From contig CAKUMR010000099.1 in assembly GCA_934667865.1 (NCBI GenBank), forward strand, positions 1-5,246: a stretch of DNA of 5,246 bases, given 5' to 3'. The stretch comes from an uncultured Oscillospiraceae bacterium (GTDB lineage Bacteria > Bacillota_A > Clostridia > Oscillospirales > Oscillospiraceae). The notes under the pieces are model-generated. The model made no database searches. It saw nothing but the letters and a program-made list of their open reading frames with translations, and was not told the DNA's origin. Shown in pieces: positions 1 through 3,922 of this stretch. The translations under genes were made by a program, and so were the position numbers. Position 1 is the first letter of the stretch. Each line of letters opens with the position of its first letter.

Positions 1-2
1 AG

Positions 3-203
3 CAGAAGAAGCGCGAGTTCCGCAACCTGTGGATCTCCCGTATCTCCGCGGCTGTCGCTCCCTACGGCATCAACTATTCCCGTTTCATGAACGGTCTGAA
101 GAAGTCCGGCATCGAAATGAACCGCAAGAGTCTGTCCGAGCTGGCAATCAACGACTCCGCTGCTTTCGCAGCGCTCGTCGACACCGCCAAGAAGGCTCTG
201 TAA
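3..203 (+). CDS. rplT: 50S ribosomal protein L20, C-terminal part (5' end outside window)
   Basis: L20 binds 23S rRNA early in assembly of the large ribosomal subunit. Only the last 66 residues are visible, reading in frame from base 3 to a TAA stop; the full protein in this family is about 115-120 residues. The visible part carries the family hallmarks: the basic RxLWIxRI stretch (residues 7-14 of the fragment), the YGxxYSxFM(N)GLKK segment (21-34), then a helical tail containing RKxLxELA and ending in KKAL. Codon choice is strongly biased, as expected for a highly expressed gene. In Firmicutes rplT is normally the last gene of the infC-rpmI-rplT operon, and the strong terminator directly after the stop agrees with that position; the other two genes would lie left of the window. 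The identification rests on sequence recognition and is very secure. Confidence 0.97.
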   Translation, partial: QKKREFRNLWISRISAAVAPYGINYSRFMNGLKKSGIEMNRKSLSELAINDSAAFAALVDTAKKAL

Positions 204-220
204 TCAGCGTAAAAACCGCA

Positions 221-256
221 GCCGCCCGCTTCCAATCGGAAGCGGGCGGCTTTTTT
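221..256 (+). terminator. Intrinsic terminator after rplT, possibly bidirectional
   Basis: A perfect 13-bp GC-rich stem (221-233 pairing with 238-250) with a 4-base AATC loop is followed by six T residues (251-256). It begins 17 bases after the rplT stop. Read on the minus strand, the same stem is followed, after five bases, by a run of five T (complement of 211-215), so it may also end transcription of the converging HTH gene, whose stop codon (255-257) sits in the plus-strand T-tract. Confidence 0.95.
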
Positions 257-458
257 AATCCTCCGTTATTTCAAACAGCTCGTTCGGGGTACATTCCAGA
301 AGCAGGCAGAGCGTTTCAATGTTCTCATACCGGATGGACTTCGTCTGGTTGTTGATCATCCGGCTGAAATTCTGATAGCTCATGCCGAGCTGCTTATAAA
401 GCCAGTATTTTGTTTTCCCCTTCTTTTCCAGAAGTTCCTGTGCGCGTAACCGGATCAT
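255..458 (-). CDS. Small XRE/Cro-type helix-turn-helix regulator
   Basis: This 67-residue protein is a stand-alone Cro/C1-type DNA-binding domain with no effector domain. The N-terminal helix (IRLRAQELLEKKG) is followed by the HTH: helix 2 around residues 16-24 (TKYWLYKQLG) and the recognition helix around 27-38 (SYQNFSRMINNQ). C-terminal helices follow with the pattern IRYENIETLCLLLECTPNELFEI (given here only as a description of residues 42-64), typical of short clostridial XRE proteins. An ATG at 473 would add five residues, but its upstream region is poor, whereas a GGAGAAG Shine-Dalgarno lies 6 bases before the ATG at 458, so the shorter start is preferred. The gene is divergent from the cysteine-rich gene and convergent with rplT. 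An inverted repeat between the start and the divergent promoter suggests autoregulation (inference). The targets are unknown. Confidence 0.88.
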   Translation of the reverse strand: MIRLRAQELLEKKGKTKYWLYKQLGMSYQNFSRMINNQTKSIRYENIETLCLLLECTPNELFEITED

Positions 459-464
459 AAGATA

Positions 465-471
465 CTTCTCC
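465..471 (-). promoter_or_regulatory. Ribosome binding site that sets the HTH gene start
   Basis: The minus strand reads GGAGAAG here, ending 6 bases before the ATG at 458. It lies inside the longer reading frame starting at 473, which argues that 458 is the real start. Confidence 0.7.
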
Positions 472-486
472 ATCTCTCATTTATTG

Positions 487-503
487 ATAAGATAGTATCT
501 TAT
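487..503. promoter_or_regulatory. 17-bp palindrome, candidate operator for the HTH regulator
   Basis: ATAAGATAGTATCTTAT is a perfect inverted repeat of two 8-base arms (487-494 and 496-503) around one central base. A further copy of the same 8-base arm lies at 457-464, overlapping the chosen HTH start codon, with 30-bp spacing between equivalent positions. Its place between two divergent genes, one of them a small HTH protein, fits an autoregulatory operator. No binding data can be seen, so the role is inferred. Confidence 0.5.
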
Positions 504-511
504 TATTTCTG

Positions 512-540
512 TTTACATATAGACTAATTCATTATATAAT
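512..540 (+). promoter_or_regulatory. Sigma-A type promoter of the cysteine-rich gene
   Basis: TTTACA (512-517), 17-base spacer, TATAAT (535-540): five of six and six of six consensus matches at ideal spacing. The predicted start near 547 gives a leader of about 28 bases and rules out the ATG at 539. The -10 lies in the self-complementary ATTATATAAT (531-540), so a minus-strand -10 for the HTH gene overlaps it at 531-536, though without a clear -35. A second TATAAT (550-555) with a weak TTCATT at 528-533 is a possible alternative. Confidence 0.75.
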
Positions 541-561
541 GTATTGGTCTATAATGCACAT

Positions 562-566
562 AGGAG
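562..566 (+). promoter_or_regulatory. Ribosome binding site that sets the start of the cysteine-rich gene
   Basis: AGGAG lies 8 bases before the ATG at 575. The in-frame ATGs at 539 and 554 have no such site, and the first is upstream of the predicted transcript start. Confidence 0.75.
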
Positions 567-574
567 ATGCAAGG

Positions 575-793
575 ATGATAAAAGAAACAACCCCTCTCTT
601 TCCCGGAAATATGGGAAAAGACTGTGCCGGAAATGGCGATAAACTGGGTACAGAATGTCTATGCGACGAGTGCGACTACCTACAATGCTGCATTGCCCCA
701 ACAAACTGTGTAGCCTGCACAGACTTCGTCTGTCCGCAGAAACGCCTATTCCATAACAGCCATAACGAATCTATTTTTCTGCCAGAGCGCTGA
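575..793 (+). CDS. Small cysteine-rich protein of unknown function
   Basis: The predicted protein has 72 residues and nine cysteines (17, 28, 30, 33, 38, 39, 45, 48, 53), eight of them within 26 residues. The spacing is C-x10-C-x-C-x2-C-x4-CC-x5-C-x2-C-x4-C, followed by a Pro and a short basic stretch (PQKR); two histidines lie in the tail (60, 63). There is no hydrophobic signal peptide or membrane segment, so it should be cytoplasmic. Clustered CxC, CxxC and CC pairs in a reducing anaerobe suggest a metal-binding (zinc knuckle or iron-sulfur) module rather than disulfides; this is inference and I do not recognise a family. The ATG at 575 was chosen for its AGGAG site and fit to the promoter. 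The 3' end overlaps the 3' end of the opposing gene by 23 bp. A real gene is supported by promoter, RBS and the non-random cysteine pattern. Confidence 0.75.
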   Translation: MIKETTPLFPGNMGKDCAGNGDKLGTECLCDECDYLQCCIAPTNCVACTDFVCPQKRLFHNSHNESIFLPER

Positions 794-1169
794 GCTTCTT
801 CGACCGCAGGATGACCTCCGGCGTCAGCCGCACCGGACGGTTTTCCACGACAACATAGTTCTCAATCGCAACGTCTGCCAGCCCCATCATCAGCCGCAGC
901 TCATTTTGAATATAATGCATCTGCACACAGTGTGGGGACTCGTCCACCGTCGCAAAAATCATCCTGCGCACCTGTCCGGTGTAGAGCATCCCGCCGAGCT
1001 TTGGAATGGCCATGTTGATATGCGTCTGCTCCAGACAAAGCGCAAAGCAGCAGTCCGCCTTGCCGCGCAGGAGTGCAAAGCCCTCCGGCTGCATCGCCGG
1101 CAGACAGCTCCCCACGATCAAAACCGTTCCGGACGCTTCATAGATATTGCTGGTCATCAGATCTTTCAC
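771..1169 (-). CDS. Conserved-looking Cys/His-containing hypothetical protein (132 aa)
   Basis: The start is a GTG at 1169, chosen because GAGGAGG lies 8 bases upstream; a longer ATG-initiated frame reaching 1244 would run across the promoter and into the preceding gene and is rejected. The protein is soluble, without signal peptide or obvious membrane helices. Notable motifs are SNIYEASG (7-14), GSCLP (20-24), ALLRGKADCCFALCLEQTHIN (about 32-52, with Cys 40, 41, 45 and His 50), FATVDESPHCVQMHY (72-86) and ENYVVVE (103-109). The density of Cys and His in otherwise compact motifs suggests a metal or redox site, perhaps an iron-sulfur or zinc centre, but this is inference. It resembles uncharacterised proteins I associate with Clostridia; I cannot name the family. 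It lies 52 bp downstream of the transporter gene on the same strand but has its own strong promoter. It converges on the cysteine-rich gene. Confidence 0.85.
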   Translation of the reverse strand: MKDLMTSNIYEASGTVLIVGSCLPAMQPEGFALLRGKADCCFALCLEQTHINMAIPKLGGMLYTGQVRRMIFATVDESPHCVQMHYIQNELRLMMGLADVAIENYVVVENRPVRLTPEVILRSKKLSALAEK

Positions 1170-1177
1170 GCCGACCG

Positions 1178-1184
1178 CCTCCTC
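1178..1184 (-). promoter_or_regulatory. Ribosome binding site for the GTG-started 132-aa gene
   Basis: The minus strand reads GAGGAGG, ending 8 bases before the GTG at 1169. This near-perfect Shine-Dalgarno is the reason for choosing a GTG start over the upstream ATG. Confidence 0.85.
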
Positions 1185-1190
1185 GTTTTG

Positions 1191-1219
1191 ATTATAGCAC
1201 AACCGGCGCGTGATGCCAA
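1191..1219 (-). promoter_or_regulatory. Sigma-A type promoter of the 132-aa gene
   Basis: On the minus strand, TTGGCA (1219-1214), 17-base spacer, TATAAT (1196-1191): eleven of twelve consensus bases. The predicted start near 1184 leaves a very short leader of about 15 bases that begins at the ribosome binding site. The -35 lies immediately after the stop of the transporter gene, so the 132-aa gene can be expressed independently of it. Confidence 0.8.
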
Positions 1220-1221
1220 GT

Positions 1222-2100
1222 CTAGGCTTTTTGCCGCTTCTCACCCCACACCTGCCAGAGCACGGTGGTCAGAAATCCGACCGCGCACAGGACGCTTCCC
1301 CAGAGAAGCCCGCCGGAAATCCTCTGCCTGCAAAGCAGGTCGATGCCAAAGCCCGTGAAAATCTGCCCCAAAAAGGAGAGCAGCGTCAGCCGAAGCGCCG
1401 GCAGCTTTTGCAGAATGTGGTTGCACAGCATGACGACCAGCACACCCATCATGCCGCCGCAGAGCATCCACGGCGCAGGCATGGTAAACACCGCACTCCG
1501 GAAATCCGTGAGCAGCAGGCAGATCACGATACAGCACGGCAGCCCGATCAGATGGTTATAAAACGACCCCGTGAGCGCGCCCGCCTTTTTGGCAAGTCTG
1601 GCGTTCACCGTTCTGGAAAGGACGGTCGACACCCCGGCGCCCAGAGAGAGCAGCACCGCGATCATCTCCGCCGTGACGGAGGCATCCAGCATGACCGCGA
1701 CGCCCACGCCGGAGATCGCAAGACCGACCCAGGTTTCCTTGCCCAGATGCCGCTTCGGCATCCCCATGAGGCCGAAGCCGTCGATAAACGCAGCCGCAGC
1801 GCTCTGTCCCAGCAGGCCCAGCGCGACGATGCTCGTCATGCTGATGTGGCCGAAGGCCGAGGCGTTGAAGATGGTCGTAAGCACGCCGATCACGCCGCCG
1901 AGATAGACCCAGAACGGAAGCCCCTCGCGCCGGAAGATCGGCGTTTTTTTCACGCGGCCCAGAATATACGAAAAGATCGTTCCGACAATGTGGATGATGA
2001 CCGCCGCCAGATAGGTGCCCACGCAGGCCTTCAGCTGGCCGTTGACCGCCACCATAACGGAAATGATTGCGCCCGTCAGAAGCGCCAGAAGCATACTCAT
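1222..2100 (-). CDS. DMT-superfamily transporter with two YdcZ (DUF606) repeats
   Basis: A 292-residue integral membrane protein with about ten hydrophobic segments, belonging to the drug/metabolite transporter superfamily, YdcZ/DUF606 branch. Single-repeat members are about 140-150 residues; this one is the fused form, and the duplication is visible. The NGQLKACVGTYLAAVIIHIVG segment (20-40) corresponds to NARLAKKAGALTGSFYNHLIG (166-186), and GQSAAAAFIDGFG (98-110) to GQIFTGFGIDLL (245-256). The substrate is not known for the branch and cannot be read here. The start at 2100 is chosen because GGGGG lies 8 bases upstream; the ATG ten codons earlier lacks such a site. It is divergent from a YeiL-like Crp/Fnr regulator with a shared palindrome between them, so it is probably that regulator's target. 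No terminator is visible between its stop and the next gene on the strand, so some readthrough is possible. Confidence 0.93.
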   Translation of the reverse strand: MSMLLALLTGAIISVMVAVNGQLKACVGTYLAAVIIHIVGTIFSYILGRVKKTPIFRREGLPFWVYLGGVIGVLTTIFNASAFGHISMTSIVALGLLGQSAAAAFIDGFGLMGMPKRHLGKETWVGLAISGVGVAVMLDASVTAEMIAVLLSLGAGVSTVLSRTVNARLAKKAGALTGSFYNHLIGLPCCIVICLLLTDFRSAVFTMPAPWMLCGGMMGVLVVMLCNHILQKLPALRLTLLSFLGQIFTGFGIDLLCRQRISGGLLWGSVLCAVGFLTTVLWQVWGEKRQKA

Positions 2101-2108
2101 AACCGATT

Positions 2109-2116
2109 CCCCCTTT
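2109..2116 (-). promoter_or_regulatory. Ribosome binding site that sets the transporter start
   Basis: The minus strand reads AAAGGGGG, ending 8 bases before the ATG at 2100. This favours residue M11 of the longest open frame as the initiator and removes ten hydrophilic residues before the first membrane segment. Confidence 0.7.
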
Positions 2117-2125
2117 GCTGCGCCC

Positions 2126-2131
2126 ATCATA
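2126..2131 (-). promoter_or_regulatory. Probable -10 element of the transporter gene (weak -35)
   Basis: TATGAT on the minus strand (2131-2126) matches five of six -10 positions. No sequence 16-18 bases upstream resembles TTGACA; that space is next to the palindrome at 2155-2168, whose centre is 35.5 bases upstream of the last -10 base. This arrangement fits an activator-dependent promoter. Confidence 0.5.
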
Positions 2132-2154
2132 CCGCAGAGCGCCGCAAAGGGAAT

Positions 2155-2168
2155 AGGACATTTGTCCT
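2155..2168. promoter_or_regulatory. Palindromic candidate operator shared by transporter and Crp/Fnr gene
   Basis: AGGACATTTGTCCT is a perfect inverted repeat of AGGACA/TGTCCT with a 2-base spacer. It lies midway between two divergent -10 boxes: its centre (2161.5) is 33.5 bases before the last -10 base of the plus-strand promoter and 35.5 before that of the minus-strand promoter. For Crp/Fnr-family Class II activation, with the site centred near -41.5, about 34.5 is expected. Both promoters lack a good -35. The site does not match the E. coli CRP or FNR consensus, which is reasonable because the recognition helix of the adjacent regulator differs. Confidence 0.6.
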
Positions 2169-2189
2169 GGTTTTTTCAGAAAAAATGTG

Positions 2190-2195
2190 TATAAT
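2190..2195 (+). promoter_or_regulatory. -10 element of the Crp/Fnr-family gene (weak -35)
   Basis: A perfect TATAAT. The -35 region (about 2167-2173, CTGGTTT) is poor and sits at the edge of the palindrome at 2155-2168. The predicted start near 2202 is directly ahead of the AGGAG ribosome binding site (2203-2207), which is 8 bases before the ATG at 2216. Confidence 0.65.
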
Positions 2196-2215
2196 GGAAA
2201 TCAGGAGATGAGAAC

Positions 2216-2875
2216 ATGAGATCCATGCCGCTGAGCCCCACTTATCAGCCCTTTCTTTCCGAATACGGCCTGTCCTGCGAATCCGTGCACGCCGCGCGGG
2301 TCCACCTCTACCGCACCGGCGAAACCGTTCTGCGGCAGGGCTGCGCGATGGATTCCCTGTACCTGCTCGTCAGCGGGACGGCAAGAGTCTCCGTCAGCAG
2401 CAGCGACGGCAAAAGCCTGATTTTTTGCAGCGAGGTTTCCAGTGGGATGCTGGGCGACGTGGAGCTGGCGCTGGGCGAGCGCAGCGCCTCGACCACCGTC
2501 GTCGTCGCCTCGCCGCTCTGCTGTGTCGTCCTCCCCTTCTCGGCCAATGAGGACGCGCTGAAAAGTAATCTGCGCTTCATGGAGCGGCTGACGCGCGAAC
2601 TGGCGCAGAAGCTGCAAAACCGCGGCCACGCACACATGGCCTCGGCTCTGCTTTCCAGCGAAGCACGCCTGTGCGGCTATCTGCTGTTTACCGCGCAGGA
2701 CAGCGTGTTCCGCGAACCCATGACCGAAGCGGCGCAGGCGATCGGCGTCAGCTACCGCCACGTGTTCCGCCTGATCAATGCGCTTTGTCAGGATGGAATT
2801 CTTGAAAAAACGCCCGATGGGCTGCGGATTCTGGACACGGACGCTCTGCGCGAAAAATCCGGCCGCTTGGGCTGA
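2216..2875 (+). CDS. Crp/Fnr-family transcriptional regulator, YeiL-like
   Basis: A 219-residue regulator of usual family length. Residues about 28-110 form the cyclic-nucleotide-binding-like beta-roll: YRTGETVLRQG, then LYLLVSGTARV, then GDVELALGERSAS. The last contains an RSA triplet (89-91) like the phosphate-binding motif of Crp, so nucleotide or another small-ligand binding remains possible. A dimerisation helix covers about 112-140. The C-terminal winged HTH includes MTEAAQAIGVSYRHVFRLIN (169-188) and a wing ending in DGLRIL. The GVSYRH recognition helix matches E. coli YeiL, linked to nitrogen-starvation survival. Seven cysteines (21, 43, 71, 102, 103, 153, 191) are present, but the Fnr N-terminal iron-sulfur cysteine cluster is not. 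The start is supported by AGGAG 8 bases upstream. It is divergent from the transporter, and a 76-aa gene follows after 21 bp. Autoactivation and activation of the transporter are inferred from the palindrome. Confidence 0.92.
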   Translation: MRSMPLSPTYQPFLSEYGLSCESVHAARVHLYRTGETVLRQGCAMDSLYLLVSGTARVSVSSSDGKSLIFCSEVSSGMLGDVELALGERSASTTVVVASPLCCVVLPFSANEDALKSNLRFMERLTRELAQKLQNRGHAHMASALLSSEARLCGYLLFTAQDSVFREPMTEAAQAIGVSYRHVFRLINALCQDGILEKTPDGLRILDTDALREKSGRLG

Positions 2876-2896
2876 ACTATCAGGGAGGGGAATACA

Positions 2897-3127
2897 ATGA
2901 TAAAGCTGCAAAATATCAAAAATAACGGCAAGACCATCCAATGCGATTTTCTTGTGGAGGACTGCGAAGAACTCTGCCACCTCAGCATTGATCTGCAAAG
3001 CAAAGAGATGCAGTATGCGCTTCCCCGCGGCTATGAATGGTGCCGGCACCATCTTCACAAGGCTTACCGGTATCTGCTTGACCATGCGGACTGCCTGCCG
3101 GAACGCCATAATATTGTGTGGTACTGA
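2897..3127 (+). CDS. Small conserved-looking hypothetical protein downstream of the regulator
   Basis: A 76-residue protein starting with MIKLQNIKNNGKTIQCDFLV and ending HNIVWY. It has no signal peptide, membrane segment or recognisable domain. The first 35 residues have a beta-strand-like alternating pattern (IQCDFLVED, HLSIDLQ) and the second half is helical and rich in His, Tyr and Cys. I recall similar small clostridial proteins beginning MIK and ending in a WY dipeptide, but no function is known to me. The start is well supported: GGGAGGGG ends 6 bases before the ATG. The 21-bp gap after the Crp/Fnr gene, without promoter or terminator, indicates co-transcription, so it may act in the same response as the regulator and transporter (inference). 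Confidence 0.82.
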   Translation: MIKLQNIKNNGKTIQCDFLVEDCEELCHLSIDLQSKEMQYALPRGYEWCRHHLHKAYRYLLDHADCLPERHNIVWY

Positions 3128-3174
3128 GTGTTATGAAAGTATAAGATTTTGTCTATCAAAAATTTTCGGTTATT

Positions 3175-3180
3175 TATAAT
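3175..3180 (+). promoter_or_regulatory. Possible -10 element of the 84-aa gene
   Basis: A perfect TATAAT in an AT-rich 82-bp gap, 29 bases before the ATG at 3210. No good -35 lies at 16-18 bases; TTGTCT (3149-3154) is present but at 20 bases, so the promoter is only moderately supported. Confidence 0.45.
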
Positions 3181-3209
3181 TACATGTTCAAAAGAAAGCA
3201 GGTGAGCTT

Positions 3210-3464
3210 ATGCGTAGTCTTTTTGATGTATATGAACAGGAAATCAGACAGTATTGCAATGATAATGGCCTTGATTTTTCAAAGGCAGAGGAAATGGGGC
3301 ATTGTTGGGGGAAAACTCGACTTGTGATACAGTATGTTGACGAAGAAGCGGGGAAAAAAGGGCTTTTAGATGAAACTCCCGCCCCAGTTGTGCTAATAAT
3401 GAACGTTGTTGATGGTCAACCACAGTTTGAGCAAACACAATATACACAAATCTATTTGAAATAA
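3210..3464 (+). CDS. Hypothetical protein of 84 aa, AT-richer than neighbours
   Basis: A soluble acidic protein without signal peptide or membrane segment. Recognisable stretches are LFDVYEQEIRQYC (4-16), a helical region to about residue 34, and GLLDETPAPVVLIMNV (51-66), a helix-to-strand pattern, with a polar C-terminus (FEQTQYTQIYLK). I recall comparable small proteins in Clostridia but cannot give a name or role. The start is supported by AGGTGAG at 3200-3206 and a TATAAT at 3175-3180. Codons are distinctly more AT-rich than in the genes on either side (AGA, TCA, AAT, TTT, GAT are frequent). Together with the AT-rich flanks this could reflect recent acquisition or weak expression. No clear intrinsic terminator follows; the hairpin at 3480-3501 has no T-tract. 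It is unlikely to be in the operon of the 76-aa gene because of its own promoter. Confidence 0.8.
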   Translation: MRSLFDVYEQEIRQYCNDNGLDFSKAEEMGHCWGKTRLVIQYVDEEAGKKGLLDETPAPVVLIMNVVDGQPQFEQTQYTQIYLK

Positions 3465-3675
3465 ATCCAAATAACGAACACTGAGGGAGCAATCTCTCGG
3501 TCGCGGACAGAGCATCAGCCCAACAGTTCTTGACTATCTTTACTGTTATTCAGCTTTTACTTTGGCGGTCATGTAGAGAAGAAGCTGTTTTTTAGTGTAA
3601 AATTGTGCGAAATTCCGCAAATTGATTTTTGCCGTTTTGTGCCCGCCAACGCAGTAATTGCAAGAGTTTGAAGGT
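3465..3675. other. Intergenic stretch without a supportable gene
   Basis: About 210 bases between the 84-aa gene and the tRNA terminator. It holds a weak imperfect hairpin (3480-3501, 8 pairs including two G-T, no T-run) and short open stretches on both strands without start codons or ribosome binding sites. The minus-strand stretch ends at a TAA at 3546-3548. No promoter or repeat was seen. Confidence 0.6.
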
Positions 3676-3714
3676 AAAAAAGAGGATTTCAAGACGTAAT
3701 CTTGAAACCCTCTT

Positions 3715-3715
<1 letters not shown>
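3676..3715 (-). terminator. Intrinsic terminator of the tRNA-Gly gene
   Basis: A 16-bp stem (3715-3700 with 3694-3679, one G-T wobble at 3708/3686) and a 5-base loop lead into a T-run on the minus strand (complement of the A-run 3676-3681). The stem begins at the last base of the tRNA CCA, so transcription would end almost directly after the tRNA. Read on the plus strand there is no T-run. Confidence 0.88.
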
Positions 3716-3788
<73 letters not shown>

Positions 3789-3797
3789 ATTGTCTGT

Positions 3798-3826
3798 ATT
3801 ATAGCAGCTACTTTCCGAAAAATCAA
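3798..3826 (-). promoter_or_regulatory. Promoter of the tRNA-Gly gene
   Basis: On the minus strand, TTGATT (3826-3821), 17-base spacer, TATAAT (3803-3798). The -10 ends 10 bases before the mature tRNA 5' end, giving a very short 5' leader, as usual for bacterial tRNA genes. Confidence 0.8.
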
Positions 3827-3861
3827 TCCTTTTTTCTGCGGCTGCGGCGCACAGATTCCGA

Positions 3862-3890
3862 TTGCTTATTTTCCCGTTCTATACTATAAT
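3862..3890 (+). promoter_or_regulatory. Promoter of the glycosyltransferase gene
   Basis: TTGCTT (3862-3867), 17-base spacer, perfect TATAAT (3885-3890). The predicted start near 3897 gives a leader of about 26 bases. It is back to back with the tRNA promoter, the two -35 elements being about 36 bases apart. Confidence 0.65.
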
Positions 3891-3922
3891 AATAAAATCA
3901 GTCTGATTGGGAATGTGAAAGA

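Noticed and set aside
575..793. HTH gene plus Cys-rich gene as a classical toxin-antitoxin pair
   Set aside because: The genes are divergent rather than co-transcribed, and neither protein resembles a known toxin. The idea is kept only as a possibility in the findings.
1210..2211. Long plus-strand open frame (333 codons) opposite the transporter
   Set aside because: Its translation is rich in Arg, His, Gln and Asp with no domain pattern, as expected for the antisense of a GC-rich membrane protein gene. The minus-strand frame has clear membrane segments, a repeat structure and a good ribosome binding site.
2201..3109. Long minus-strand open frame opposite the Crp/Fnr and 76-aa genes
   Set aside because: It has low-complexity Ala/Gln/Arg-rich composition and spans two well-supported plus-strand genes that have good ribosome binding sites and a recognisable family.
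3480..3501. Hairpin after the 84-aa gene as a terminator
   Set aside because: It has only eight pairs, two of them G-T, and no T-run after it, so it does not qualify as an intrinsic terminator.
3498..3574. Plus-strand open stretch (about 25 codons, ending ...TLAVM before TAG) as a gene remnant
   Set aside because: It has no start codon or ribosome binding site and no family I could recognise; it is too short to call a pseudogene.
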